A DNA stretch of 64,000 nucleotides, from the NCBI RefSeq assembly GCF_032050975.1, contig NZ_CP116967.1, positions 2,105,001-2,169,000 on the forward strand. Direction: 5' to 3'. Each line of letters begins with the position of its first letter. Positions within the stretch are counted from its first letter, which is position 1. This DNA comes from Candidatus Nitrospira allomarina. GTDB lineage: Bacteria; Nitrospirota; Nitrospiria; Nitrospirales; UBA8639. The notes beneath the pieces were generated by a model. The model was not told the origin of the DNA. It saw only the letters and a list, made by a program, of their open reading frames with translations, and searched no databases. The position numbers and the translations under genes are program-made. Positions 9,240 to 18,829 of the stretch are shown piece after piece.

Positions 9240-9890
9240 CTCCGAATGTACAGCCTGCCCCAATCCGGAATCTTCCGATATCTGCCAACTTGTCCCTTCC
9301 GTGGACGAACCCTTCGGGCTCATTAATCGCAGGGCCATCTATCAGGCCGGCTAATTTGGGTTCTGTGGCGGGCATGTGACCGGAGTCTATACATTTTTTG
9401 CCAGGGGCTGGAGAATTGACCCGGCACAATCGCAGGGGGCAACAGCGGTCGGTGGGTATTTTTGACTCAGGCCAACTTCTGGAAAAACGGGCCTTTTACG
9501 AGCGACCGGTCTATCAGGTCACTTGTAAAGCCTTGGAGACTTCGCAACTATGTCTATTGGATCGCACGGGTTTTCTCTTGTTTCTGGAAAATCTTGGTGA
9601 GTAAGCGGTCAACTTGTTCAGTTGCTCAGTAAAGAAAAGACAGCTGTGTTGAATGCGGCTGATCAATTTGCGTCCACTCCGGCACCGCAACGATTTGCCA
9701 GACTTTTATTGGAGTTGGGCGATCGATTCGGGAAACACGATGAGACAGGGGTTCGCATGACCCTTAACCTCAAACGAAAAGATCTTGTGCAAATGACGGC
9801 AGTCACCGAAGAGACCGTAGTCTCGTCCAGGGGTTAAGCGTGGACGAATGGCTGAAGCGTTTTGAGCAGAAAACGCTCTCCCAATCCCCA
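9240..9890 (+). pseudogene. Decayed Crp/Fnr-family transcription regulator
   Basis: Pieces of one Crp/Fnr-type protein lie in order but in different frames. The N-terminus has a cysteine cluster (CTACPNPESSDIC) and INRRAIYQAG (about 9243-9350). Part of the cyclic-nucleotide-binding fold is read as GHVTGVYTFF. Then come LLEKRAFYERPVYQVTCKALE and LLDRTGFLLFLEN (9457-9603). The helical and HTH region reads APQRFARLLLELGDRFG and RKDLVQMTAVTEETVV (9631-9837). A stop near 9350 and at least two frame changes (about 9450 and 9605), perhaps a third near 9825, separate them. A sequencing error would not explain so many breaks, so this is a genuine pseudogene. Its old role was probably redox or NO-type sensing, inferred from the N-terminal cysteines. 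Confidence 0.75.
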
Positions 9891-10413
9891 GGTGCTGAAC
9901 AAGAAACCGGGAACATGGTGTTTTTCCGTGGAGGCTGTGCAGGATTAGTGAATGATCGTTCGAATGAAGTAGACGGCGTGGGAAATGGTGCTCTCTATGT
10001 TAGTCCACGCCTTCCCTCTATTCTGGGGCCATAGCGACTGGGAGGAAATGAGAGTGGTCTTAGGAAATTATTCTTATTGTGGTAAAGGATCATTTTTAGT
10101 GCCAAAACCATGAAATCTCAAACTACGTCTTTCCCAAATAATTAATTAGACAAAACCGCTCAAATTGGATCGAAAAGGTACGAGGGAGCTGTAGCGGACG
10201 AATGAGTAGTACTCAATACTGAGATTGTTTGACCCGGGACTATTGACATTTATCGTCCCTCCGATTCGTGGTGTACTTTCATGCTGCCAGCCACGGGTGT
10301 TTCTCCAAGAGTGACATTTCCTTGTATTTTGGATAAAATTTCTCTTATATCTGTGACTCCGTGCGGTTTCGGGAATCGTAGGGCTAAGTTTCACTTATCT
10401 GGAGGGCAAGCCC
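9891..10413. other. Intergenic stretch without a supported gene
   Basis: Short ORFs occur on both strands but none has a ribosome site or a recognisable product. It becomes A+T-rich before the hybrid kinase gene and probably holds that gene's promoter. No clear -35/-10 pair could be fixed. Confidence 0.4.
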
Positions 10414-12591
10414 GTGTATTCACATGTCTCAAAAATTATGACCGAAAGCCAGCATGAGGTGCAGTTTTACGATCAGGATTCCTTTCTCATAGAAATATTG
10501 GGGCGTCACGTTGAAGAAGGTTTGGCATTGGGAGAGTCGGTGCTGCTTCTTACTACTCCACCTCACCGCGAGGCCCTTGTCAATCGTCTGAACGGCCATC
10601 GTTTGCTAGAACGGTATATGGAGTTCGATGCGGCTGACACCTTGTCACAGTTTATGGTGCATGGTTGGCCCGATTCTGCAAAGTTTCAGGCCGTCATGGG
10701 TCAGTTGCTTCGACAAGCCACCGAAAATGGGAGTGGACGTGTTCGGGTATTTGGTGAAATGGTGGCCATTCTCTGGGAAAGGGGAGAAGCAGCGGCCGCA
10801 TTGCATCTGGAGTCACTGTGGAATCAGCTTGCAGCCGAACATTCCTTCTCACTTTTATGTGCTTATCCAATACGTGGTTTTTCCAGCCATACCCACACTC
10901 ATACCTTTCAGAAGATCTGCAGTGCGCATTCGATGGTCAGGCCAGCTGAGAATGCCATCGTTCCCGGGCCGGGTGACCATATGCAGGCCGATACAACTCT
11001 TGCCACTTTACAACAAAAAGCCGTTGCTCTGGAAAGTGAGGTGAGGCGTCGGGAGGAACTTCAGCGAACACTCCTGCAACGGGAGGAAGAACTTGCTGAT
11101 TTTCTGGAGAATGCTGTGGAATGTGTGCATCAGGTCGGCCCGGATGGAAAGATTTTGTGGGCGAATAAAGCCGAACTGACCATGCTTGGCTATGAGGCAC
11201 ATGAATATTTTGGTCATAGTATTACAGAATTCCATGTGGATGAACCTATCATTAACGATATTTTGCAGCGGTTATTACGGGGTGAAACCTTGTGCGACTA
11301 CCCCTCTAGACTTCGCTGTAAGGACGGGTCGGTCAAAGATGTGTTGATCCATTCGAATGTCCGTTGGGAAAACGGAACATTCCGCTATACGCGGTGCTTT
11401 ACGAGGGATATTTCGGAACGGAAGCGGATCGAGCAGGAACTCGATCAACGGGTGGAAGAGCGGACCCGGGAGCTCGTGGAATCACAGCAGAAGCTTCGTG
11501 CCTTAGCCGCCCAACTCAGTCTTGCTGAACGGCGAGTAAGGAATGAGATTGCCACTGAACTCCATGATTATCTGGCGCAAATGTTAATCGTGACCCGTCT
11601 CAAATTGGCCCAGGCCACACAGGAAACTGAAGAACATACGAAAATACGACAGGTCTTGAAAGAAGCCGATGACGTCTTACATGAATCTATTCTTTATACG
11701 CGCTCCTTGATGGCCGAACTCAGTCCTCCAATCCTCGAGTTCGGGTTACCCATGGGGCTGCGTTGGCTGGCTGAGAAATTCCAATCCTATCAGCTTACTG
11801 TAGAAACCCATATCCCGGATGGCATAGTTTTGAATCTTTCCGAAAGTCAAATCGGGTTGATTTTTCAATCCGTTCGAGAACTGCTCATGAATGTGGTGAA
11901 GCATGCCCAGACCGATCGGGCTCAAATATTTCTCCGTCTTCAGGACCATATGCTGTATCTTGAAGTTGTGGATCAAGGGAGAGGATGTGATCAGGCAACC
12001 ACTCTGACCCCCAATGTCCCACCACTTAATTTAGAGAAATTTGGCTTATTCAGCATTCGTGAACGAATGGAGGCATTGGGTGGGCGGTTTGACTTCCATT
12101 CCTCTCTCGATCAGGGGACGCGGGCAAGGCTCCTGCTTCCTCTGGAACCTGTCCAAGATAACCATTGCTCTAGTGAGGGCACTTCCACGGTTATGGCGGC
12201 AGTCAGTGATCTTACCAAGAGCATAGATTTGGTGCGGGTGCTGCTGGTCGAAGATCACGCGGTGGTGCGGGAAGGTTTGCGGGGTGTACTGGAAACGTAT
12301 CCGGATATTGAGGTCGTGGCCGAAGCGGAGGATGGTGAAGCCGCCGTAGCGCAGGCAATAGCGTATGAGCCCGATGTCGTGATCATGGATATTAACATGC
12401 CAAAATTGGATGGGATTGAAGCCACCAGGCAAATTAAAGCTCGTTTTCCCAAGACCATCGTGATTGGGTTGTCAGTTCATCAAGCTAATCAAGTGGAGCC
12501 GGCGCTCCTGGAGGCCGGCGGTTCGGCCTATGTCACGAAGGAGTCTGCGGCGGCCTGTCTGTATAAGGCCATTCAGAAAGCCATACGATAA
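10414..12591 (+). CDS. Hybrid sensor kinase: MEDS - PAS - HisKA_3 - HATPase - receiver
   Basis: The 725-residue protein begins with a MEDS/DcmR-type sensory domain (about residues 13-175; EVQFYDQDSFLIEILG, GESVLLLTTP). A coiled linker and a PAS domain follow (about 215-340; GPDGKILWANKAELTMLGY). The NarX-like core has the phospho-His at about 384 (ATELHDYLAQML) and ATPase motifs ELLMNVVKHA, DQGRGCD and GLFSIRERM. A C-terminal receiver (about 608-725) has the acceptor at about Asp659 (IMDINMP). The receiver resembles NarL receivers but has no HTH, so a separate DNA-binding partner is needed. GTG is taken as start because GGAGG lies 9 bases upstream. MEDS domains have been linked to sensing of C1 or hydrocarbon compounds; the ligand here is unknown. 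Confidence 0.92.
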   Translation: MYSHVSKIMTESQHEVQFYDQDSFLIEILGRHVEEGLALGESVLLLTTPPHREALVNRLNGHRLLERYMEFDAADTLSQFMVHGWPDSAKFQAVMGQLLRQATENGSGRVRVFGEMVAILWERGEAAAALHLESLWNQLAAEHSFSLLCAYPIRGFSSHTHTHTFQKICSAHSMVRPAENAIVPGPGDHMQADTTLATLQQKAVALESEVRRREELQRTLLQREEELADFLENAVECVHQVGPDGKILWANKAELTMLGYEAHEYFGHSITEFHVDEPIINDILQRLLRGETLCDYPSRLRCKDGSVKDVLIHSNVRWENGTFRYTRCFTRDISERKRIEQELDQRVEERTRELVESQQKLRALAAQLSLAERRVRNEIATELHDYLAQMLIVTRLKLAQATQETEEHTKIRQVLKEADDVLHESILYTRSLMAELSPPILEFGLPMGLRWLAEKFQSYQLTVETHIPDGIVLNLSESQIGLIFQSVRELLMNVVKHAQTDRAQIFLRLQDHMLYLEVVDQGRGCDQATTLTPNVPPLNLEKFGLFSIRERMEALGGRFDFHSSLDQGTRARLLLPLEPVQDNHCSSEGTSTVMAAVSDLTKSIDLVRVLLVEDHAVVREGLRGVLETYPDIEVVAEAEDGEAAVAQAIAYEPDVVIMDINMPKLDGIEATRQIKARFPKTIVIGLSVHQANQVEPALLEAGGSAYVTKESAAACLYKAIQKAIR

Positions 12592-13049
12592 TACGATGAG
12601 TGTAAATTTCATCACCCTGGGATGCGGTCCCAACCCTCTTTCCTACCTTATCTACTATTAGTTTTTACTTCATTCAAAATAATCATCTGGCCGCAATGGG
12701 AGCCACGAATGTCTTGTCCTCCAGACCAGCCAGTTCACTTCCACTAGGCAATTCTGGCATGAGGAATCCAGCCCCATCTCCCTCATCGCGGCTTGCCCCA
12801 CCGTCACACCGTATTCAATCGGGAGTGGATTTGTAGTTGGCATTGAGGCGAGTGGAGCACGTAGCGAACGTTGCCTGCCTTCAGGAAAATGAAATGGTTG
12901 GCCGTGCCGCCATTTTTTCCTCGAAAAACGGGCAATTGGTTAAAATGCAAGGGATAAGACAGCTTTGTCATGGCTACATGTATATTCCGGCGGAGCAGAA
13001 ATTCTTCATGCTGTGGTGAGTATGGAGCAATCCCGCTACAATCCCTGAG
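12592..13049. other. Intergenic stretch, no supported gene
   Basis: Overlapping ORFs exist on both strands (for example a frame over 12837-13019) but they lack ribosome sites and recognisable content. No repeat or hairpin terminator was seen. Confidence 0.35.
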
Positions 13050-13535
13050 GTGAAAATCTTTTACATTATCCTGGTCTGGACCCATCTGATTGCAGCAACC
13101 TTCTGGATTGGAGGGATGCTGTTCCTCTCCCTGGTCGCAGTGCCTCTCATGAGACAGGATTCCGACCCTCCTACCGCTCAACGCGGATTTATAAGCCTTG
13201 CTCGTCGATTCAGAACCCTCGTATGGAGCGCCCTATTCATTCTGGTGGTGACGGGGTCGGTCCTTCTTGGAAATGTCATCAATTTCCGGGCTCCCCTTTC
13301 CTCCTGGCCATCTGTTGTCCTCGTGAAACTGATACTTGTGCTCCTGTTAGCGATGGTTTCCTTCAGTCATGACCGGATAATGGCGCAAAAAGTGCGCACC
13401 CTGAAGAGCAAAGCTGCTTCAGAATTATCAGCTGGTGAAAAGTTCCTGCTTCGGTTATCCCCCTTGCTTGGCCGACTGACCCTGTTGTTAGGGTTGGGAG
13501 TGCTTTTGTCGGCCGTTATCATGGTGAGATCCTGA
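13050..13535 (+). CDS. CopD-like integral membrane protein
   Basis: The 161-residue protein has four transmembrane helices (IILVWTHLIAATFWIGGMLFL at about 5-25; LVWSALFILVVTGSVLL at 61-77; VVLVKLILVLLLAMVSFSHD at about 90-110; LTLLLGLGVLLSAVIM at the end). The early His with the WIGG motif is typical of CopD/DUF4149-like copper-resistance membrane proteins. It is shorter than full CopD. No CopC neighbour is present. The GTG start is uncertain because no good Shine-Dalgarno precedes it. It converges with the RRM gene, sharing the hairpin at 13574-13598. Confidence 0.78.
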   Translation: MKIFYIILVWTHLIAATFWIGGMLFLSLVAVPLMRQDSDPPTAQRGFISLARRFRTLVWSALFILVVTGSVLLGNVINFRAPLSSWPSVVLVKLILVLLLAMVSFSHDRIMAQKVRTLKSKAASELSAGEKFLLRLSPLLGRLTLLLGLGVLLSAVIMVRS

Positions 13536-13565
13536 GGGTAAGGATCTGGAATCCGGGAATGGAAT

Positions 13566-13598
13566 AAAAAAAAGGGAGAGGTCTTGTGGACCTCTCCC
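13566..13598 (-). terminator. Rho-independent terminator of the RRM gene
   Basis: A perfect 10-bp stem (GGGAGAGGTC / GACCTCTCCC, 5-base loop) is followed on the minus strand by eight T residues, the classic layout. On the plus strand it could also stop transcripts from the CopD-like gene. Confidence 0.88.
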
Positions 13599-13624
13599 TT
13601 ATTATCGGACGTAGAGAGTGATCG

Positions 13625-13969
13625 TTAGAATCGGCTGCGCCGTTTTCCTCCAAAATCTCCTCCGCCTCCGCCACTGCCACCGAATCCACCACGGCCGCCT
13701 CCGCCGCCACCGGTTCGTGGGGCTTGAGGTTTGGCCTCGTTCACCGTCAATGTGCGGCCACCAAACTCCGTAGAGTTCAATGCTGCAATTGCGGCTTGTG
13801 CTTCCTCTCCGGTAGACATTTCAACAAATCCGAACCCGCGCGATTGGCCGGTGAATTTGTCGCTAATGACGTTAGCTGATTCGACGGTGCCGTGTGCCGA
13901 AAACAGGTCGGTTAATTCTGCTTGAGTCGCTGAATACGGCAACCCACCTACATACAATTTTGAACCCAT
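13625..13969 (-). CDS. RRM-domain RNA-binding protein with Gly-rich tail
   Basis: This 114-residue protein has one RNA recognition motif: RNP2 is KLYVGGLPYS (residues 4-13) and RNP1 is RGFGFVEM (about 44-51). A tail of Gly-rich repeats broken by Arg and Phe follows (about 84-114). Similar small RRM proteins are cold- or stress-induced RNA chaperones in cyanobacteria and other bacteria. AAAAGGAGG lies 6 bases before the ATG. It is a single gene with its own strong terminator. Confidence 0.93.
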   Translation of the reverse strand: MGSKLYVGGLPYSATQAELTDLFSAHGTVESANVISDKFTGQSRGFGFVEMSTGEEAQAAIAALNSTEFGGRTLTVNEAKPQAPRTGGGGGGRGGFGGSGGGGGDFGGKRRSRF

Positions 13970-14280
13970 GGGGTTCCTCCTTTTAAAAAGATGATATTGT
14001 CTGATGCTCGAGAAGGGTAAAACATTTGGAAGAGGTAGGCCACGGACGCTGTTTCTACGCCACTCAGGTCAGACACTTCCGAGTTATTCTCTCGGGCTAA
14101 ACAACACCGGTTACGGGCTTGAGTGATTGAACTCTCAAAGCTAAGCCCAGGGCGATGAGTTGAAAAAATCGTAGCACACAAGGGAAGTAAAAGATAGTAG
14201 CGGAAAAATGGCACTATTACCTATTTATCGGGTAGATCGGATGGTGCTATCCGGAATGGCCGGCATACCCCCGGTATACT
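13970..14280. other. Intergenic stretch upstream of the RRM gene
   Basis: It holds the leader of the RRM gene and the 3' flank of the TolC-like gene. The minus-strand frame over 13948-14214 looks like chance. Leaders of bacterial RRM and cold-shock genes are often regulatory, but no specific structure is visible here. Confidence 0.3.
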
Positions 14281-15543
14281 TCAGGGTTGTACGGTTCCGC
14301 CGGTGACGCGTTCCAGTTCGGTCAGGGCAATCGAGAGATCGTATTTGGCTTGCGCGTAGTCTACTTGTGTTTGCCGTAAGACCCGTTGGGCATCCAGCAC
14401 ATCCAACAGACTGGCTTCTCCGAATTTAAAGCTGACTTGGGCGATACGTAGCGCCTCTTGTGCCTGCTTGAGCAGTCCCTTTTCGTATGTGGCAATTTGT
14501 GCGGCCGCGGCTTGAGAAAGTTGGATCTGCTGGGCAATGCCTTTGAGAAGGTCCTGCTTGGCCCGAAGGAGGCTCGCTTCCCGTTGTCGCAAGGCGCCTT
14601 TGGCTTGGGCGATATCTCCCTGTCGTTGATTCCAGACCGGAAAAGGAATGGAAACCCCAGCGATATAGGCTTCCCGCCCTGCGTCTCGTTGGTATCCTCC
14701 ACTCAGTGTCACATCGGGCACGCGAGCCTGTTGCTCCTGACGGTGGGTGTGCTGCGCTTGTGCTATCAGTTTTTTCCATTTGGTAATGATGGGATGGTTC
14801 GCCAGAGTCTGCTCCGAGAGTGTATCGAGGTGTAAGGCTCCAGGCCAGACGGCGAAATCGCCTTGAATGGAGAAATCAAGCCCCAATGCCCCGGCAGTGA
14901 GACTATTTAATGAGGCTTGGATAGACTGGACGACCCCCCTGGTCCGGGCGACTTCTTTTTGAACTTTCATGCTCTCTACCTGGATTTTCACGGAATCAAA
15001 AGGGGGTGCTTCACCGGCGTCGACGCGACGAATCACGGCTTTTCGGACTTCTTCCATCGTCCGGACATTTTGGATGGCCGTCGCCGTTTGACGTTCGGCG
15101 AATAAGAGGTCATAGAAAGCCTGTTTGGTTGCGGCAATCAAATTCAGTTTGGCTTCTTCTTTTGAGGCCAGGGCTCCGTCCAGGCCTGCCTGGGCTGCCT
15201 GTTGGCGTGCCGCCCGTTTCCCCGGCCATTCGATAGGCTGATAGAGGGTGGCATATCGTTCAGTGAGGGTAATGCCGGTAGGATCTCTGACGGTTCCACG
15301 TCCACTCTGAACCCATAGCGTGGGGTTGGGATAAGCGGAGGCAGAGATTTTGTCTCCTTCCCTTTGTTCGATGACTCCCTCACTTTCATTCATAAGGGGA
15401 TTTTTCTCTAAGGCCATGGCCAGAATATCTTGCAGACTATAGGTCGGGGCCGCAGCCTGTGGTGTGGTGTCAGTCGCTGCCAACACGGGTTGCCAGCAGA
15501 GACCGTATAGCATGATGAGGCAAATGATCTGTTTGAACCACAT
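14281..15543 (-). CDS. czcC: TolC/CzcC-type outer-membrane efflux protein
   Basis: The 420-residue protein has a cleavable signal peptide (about residues 1-22, ending PVLA). Two long helical repeats follow, of the outer-membrane factor type (LQDILAMALEKNPLMNESEGV; QEALRIAQVSFKFGEASLLDVLDAQRVL), with the characteristic GEAPPFDSVKIQ turn. It forms the outer-membrane tunnel of the RND pump encoded just upstream (34-base gap to czcA). Order on the minus strand is regulator, kinase, czcB, czcA, czcC. Confidence 0.9.
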   Translation of the reverse strand: MWFKQIICLIMLYGLCWQPVLAATDTTPQAAAPTYSLQDILAMALEKNPLMNESEGVIEQREGDKISASAYPNPTLWVQSGRGTVRDPTGITLTERYATLYQPIEWPGKRAARQQAAQAGLDGALASKEEAKLNLIAATKQAFYDLLFAERQTATAIQNVRTMEEVRKAVIRRVDAGEAPPFDSVKIQVESMKVQKEVARTRGVVQSIQASLNSLTAGALGLDFSIQGDFAVWPGALHLDTLSEQTLANHPIITKWKKLIAQAQHTHRQEQQARVPDVTLSGGYQRDAGREAYIAGVSIPFPVWNQRQGDIAQAKGALRQREASLLRAKQDLLKGIAQQIQLSQAAAAQIATYEKGLLKQAQEALRIAQVSFKFGEASLLDVLDAQRVLRQTQVDYAQAKYDLSIALTELERVTGGTVQP

Positions 15544-15577
15544 GACATGTTCCCTTCTTGTGACAACACCATCCTGC

Positions 15578-18500
15578 TCAGGTTGAGATGGTGCTGGTGT
15601 GAGACTGATTGGGTATGGCTGGTTGTTGGTTGGAACGGCAGACGGTGCCGTACAACGCTGGAATAATAAATAGGGTCAAGGCCGTGGACGTGATCAAACC
15701 GCCGATCACGACTGTGGCCAGAGGCCGTTGGACCTCCGCTCCCATACTGGTGTCGACGGCCATCGGTAAAAACCCCAGACTTGCGACGAGGGCGGTCATC
15801 AAGACAGGGCGAAGACGATCCATGGCTCCCTGTGCCACAGCGTCCCGGGTCGGAAGCCCCTCGGTTTCAAGTCTTTGGATACGGCTTACCAATACGACAC
15901 CGTTTAAGACTGCGATTCCGAAAAGGGCCACGCAACCGATTACCGCCGAGATACTCAACGGAAGGCCTCGAATCCAAAGGGCAAAAATCCCCCCCGACAG
16001 AGCGAGGGGCACATTCAAAAATATGAGGAAGGCCGGACGAATTGTTCCAAAAATCACCGATAGAATGGCGATGATAAGCAGTAAGGTAATCGGCACCACG
16101 ACGGCCAGTCGGCGTGACGCTTCTTCGAGATGTTTAAATTGTCCGCCCCACTCCAGATAGTACCCTGGGGGGAGGGCCACGCGGTCGCGAATCATTTGTT
16201 GGGCTTCGGTGACGAAGGAACCCAGATCCCGACCACGGATATTGGCTTCGACTACCAGCCGGCGTTGAATATCCTGTCGACTAACCTGCGCAGGTCCTTC
16301 ATCGACTTTGATGGTGGCCACGCGGGACAACGGAACCAGTTCCCCATGCGGGGTGGGGATCAGGAGATTGCCAAGCGCCACCGGACCGGCCGATGCATTG
16401 TCTGAGAGGCGGACGATCAGATCAAAGCGGCGTTGTCCCTGAAAGACGGTTCCAACCGTCTGGCCCACTCGTGCAGTTTCAATGATGTTTAACACGTTTT
16501 TGGCGTTCAACCCGTATCGCCCGATTTGATCACGGTCCACGATCACCCGAATCCTGGGGACGCCGGTTACTTGTTCCGCTTTCACATCGGCAGCGCCGGG
16601 CACCTGTTCGAGTGCACGTGCCACCAAATCTCCTTGATGGCGTAAGACCTCAAGATCCTCCCCGAAAATTTTGATAGCGAGGTCGGAACGGGTGCCGGCA
16701 ATGAGTTCATTGAATCGCATCTCAATCGGTTGCGTAAAGCTCAGACCAACACCGGGAACCGCTTCAAGAACAGCCGTTTTGAATGTGTCGATCAACGCCT
16801 CTTTAGAGGTGGCCGTGGTCCAGTGGTCTTCCGGCTTGAGGACAACAAAGACATCAGATAGTTCAATGCCCATCACGTCCGTGGCCACTTCCGGACTTCC
16901 GGTTCTCGTTACTACCTGGACGACTTCAGGAAATTTCCGCAAGGCCCGTTCTACCTCCAAGGCCGTTTGCACTGATTCAGTCATGGAGACGCTGGGGAGG
17001 CGCCACACTTGAATGGCCATATCCCCTTCCTCTAATCGAGGAACAAATTCGATCCCTAAGCGCGATCCAATCACCAGACTGAGGGCAAACAGCACGATGC
17101 CTGGAGTCACGACCCATGCCGGCCGGTTTAAGGACAGGTTTAACCAGGGTTGATAAAGTCGTCGGGCATGCCGAATGAGCCAGGTTTCTTCATGATTCGG
17201 TCTGGCGCGTGCGAACCAATAGGCCAGTACCGGCACGCCTCCTACCGCAAAGAGGAGTGAAGCTGCCAGGGCAAAAATGACGGTCATAGCCATGGGCCGA
17301 AACATTTTGCCTTCCAACCCAACCAAGGACAAAATGGGAAGATACACGACGATAATAATGCCGACCGCAAACACAATGGGTCTTAACACTTCCCGTGCCG
17401 CACTCTGAATCGTTGCCAGTTTGTCTTCCTTCGACTGGCTGGCGACCTTCCCGAGCTTTCGCAGAATATTATCGATCATGACGACCGATCCATCCACCAG
17501 CAGTCCAAAGTCAATCGCCCCCAGGCTCATCAGATTTCCGGAGATGCCGGCGTGATACATGCCGGTAAACGCCACCAGCATGGAAAGAGGTATGGCCAAG
17601 GCCACAATAAATCCGGCCCGCACGTCTCCTAGAAATGAAAAGAGAATCGCGATGACCAGCAGACCTCCTTCGAGTAAATTATTTCTGACGGTGTTGATGA
17701 CTTTGGAAACAAAAAGGGTCCGGTCATAATAGGGTTCAATCAGGACACCCGGCGGAAGCGTCGCTTGAATCTCCTTGATCCGTTCCTTCACTCGTTCGAC
17801 GACCTGCTGAGCATTGGCGCCTGCCAGCATTTGAACCATCCCGATGACCGTTTCTCCCTCCCCCATCCGCGTGGCCGCGCCTATCCGCAATGCGGCGCCT
17901 TCTTTGACTTCTCCAATATCCCTAACGAAAATGGGCACACCACCCGGCCCATGACTCACGACGATTTGTTCTAAATCGGCAAGCGTTGAAGCCAGGGCCT
18001 CCCCTTTGATGAGGTAAAGTTCCCGCTCATGTTCTATGTAGCCGCCGCCCGCGAGGGCATTGTTCTGTTCAAGTGCTTCAAACACCGTCTGTAAGGTGAG
18101 ATTGAATGCCAGGAGCTTGCTGGGGTCGACGACCACTTGAAATTGTTTGGTCTCTCCGCCCCAAATATTGACTTCCACCACGCCTGGAACGGTCCGGATC
18201 CGCCTGCCGATATCCCATTCCAGAAGCGTCCTCAAGAACATGGGACTGTGTCCTTCCCCTCTGAGTGTAAATTGGTAGACTTCACCCAGGCCGGTTGAGA
18301 GTGGACCCATCACCGGGCGTCCATAGACGGCGGGAATGCGCTCAGTTGCTAACGCCAGGCGCTCGTTGACGAGTTGCCGGACAAAATAGAGATCAAGGTG
18401 TTCCTCAAAAATTGCGGTCACTGCTGAGAGTCCATACCGTGAAACCGAACGCACTTCCAACAATCCCGGTATCCCGTTCAGCGCGGTTTCAACAGGAAAC

Positions 18501-18694
18501 GTGATGAATTGTTCCACCTCAATCGGACCGAGCGCGGGGGAACGGGTGAGAATCTGCACCTGGACAGGGGTGAGATCGGGAACCGCATCGATGGTGAGAT
18601 TGGTCAGCGACCACATTCCGGAGGCGCTGACCAAAAGCAAGGCGACGATGGTAAAAAATCGATATCGAAGTGAGAGTGTGAGAAGACGTTCCAT
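15578..18694 (-). CDS. czcA: Heavy-metal RND efflux transporter (CzcA/CusA family)
   Basis: The 1038-residue proton-driven inner-membrane pump shows the HME-RND hallmarks: a TM1 start (MERLLTLSLRYRFF), ITFPVETALNGIPG, and the TM4 proton-relay signature DFGLLVDGSVVMIDN. The DFG...DG form is typical of Zn/Co/Cd/Ni pumps rather than the Cu(I)/Ag(I) CusA form, so a divalent-metal substrate is inferred. Twelve transmembrane segments are visible in two blocks (near 340-520 and after 860). The first ATG is used. It is followed by czcC and preceded by czcB (135-base gap). Confidence 0.94.
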   Translation of the reverse strand: MERLLTLSLRYRFFTIVALLLVSASGMWSLTNLTIDAVPDLTPVQVQILTRSPALGPIEVEQFITFPVETALNGIPGLLEVRSVSRYGLSAVTAIFEEHLDLYFVRQLVNERLALATERIPAVYGRPVMGPLSTGLGEVYQFTLRGEGHSPMFLRTLLEWDIGRRIRTVPGVVEVNIWGGETKQFQVVVDPSKLLAFNLTLQTVFEALEQNNALAGGGYIEHERELYLIKGEALASTLADLEQIVVSHGPGGVPIFVRDIGEVKEGAALRIGAATRMGEGETVIGMVQMLAGANAQQVVERVKERIKEIQATLPPGVLIEPYYDRTLFVSKVINTVRNNLLEGGLLVIAILFSFLGDVRAGFIVALAIPLSMLVAFTGMYHAGISGNLMSLGAIDFGLLVDGSVVMIDNILRKLGKVASQSKEDKLATIQSAAREVLRPIVFAVGIIIVVYLPILSLVGLEGKMFRPMAMTVIFALAASLLFAVGGVPVLAYWFARARPNHEETWLIRHARRLYQPWLNLSLNRPAWVVTPGIVLFALSLVIGSRLGIEFVPRLEEGDMAIQVWRLPSVSMTESVQTALEVERALRKFPEVVQVVTRTGSPEVATDVMGIELSDVFVVLKPEDHWTTATSKEALIDTFKTAVLEAVPGVGLSFTQPIEMRFNELIAGTRSDLAIKIFGEDLEVLRHQGDLVARALEQVPGAADVKAEQVTGVPRIRVIVDRDQIGRYGLNAKNVLNIIETARVGQTVGTVFQGQRRFDLIVRLSDNASAGPVALGNLLIPTPHGELVPLSRVATIKVDEGPAQVSRQDIQRRLVVEANIRGRDLGSFVTEAQQMIRDRVALPPGYYLEWGGQFKHLEEASRRLAVVVPITLLLIIAILSVIFGTIRPAFLIFLNVPLALSGGIFALWIRGLPLSISAVIGCVALFGIAVLNGVVLVSRIQRLETEGLPTRDAVAQGAMDRLRPVLMTALVASLGFLPMAVDTSMGAEVQRPLATVVIGGLITSTALTLFIIPALYGTVCRSNQQPAIPNQSHTSTIST

Positions 18695-18829
18695 GGAATT
18701 ATAGGGTTACCATCATTTGACTATTTGCGGGGAATACGAAAGAAGAGAACCTGATTCGTCAGGCATGCCTTGATAGATAACACTCATATTTGTGCGCCCG
18801 CTCCACGTTTTCACCCACGGTGATGGTGG

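Noticed and set aside
12804-13181. 125-codon minus-strand ORF over the CopD-like gene start
   Set aside because: It overlaps a clear membrane protein gene in antisense and has no domain or ribosome site.
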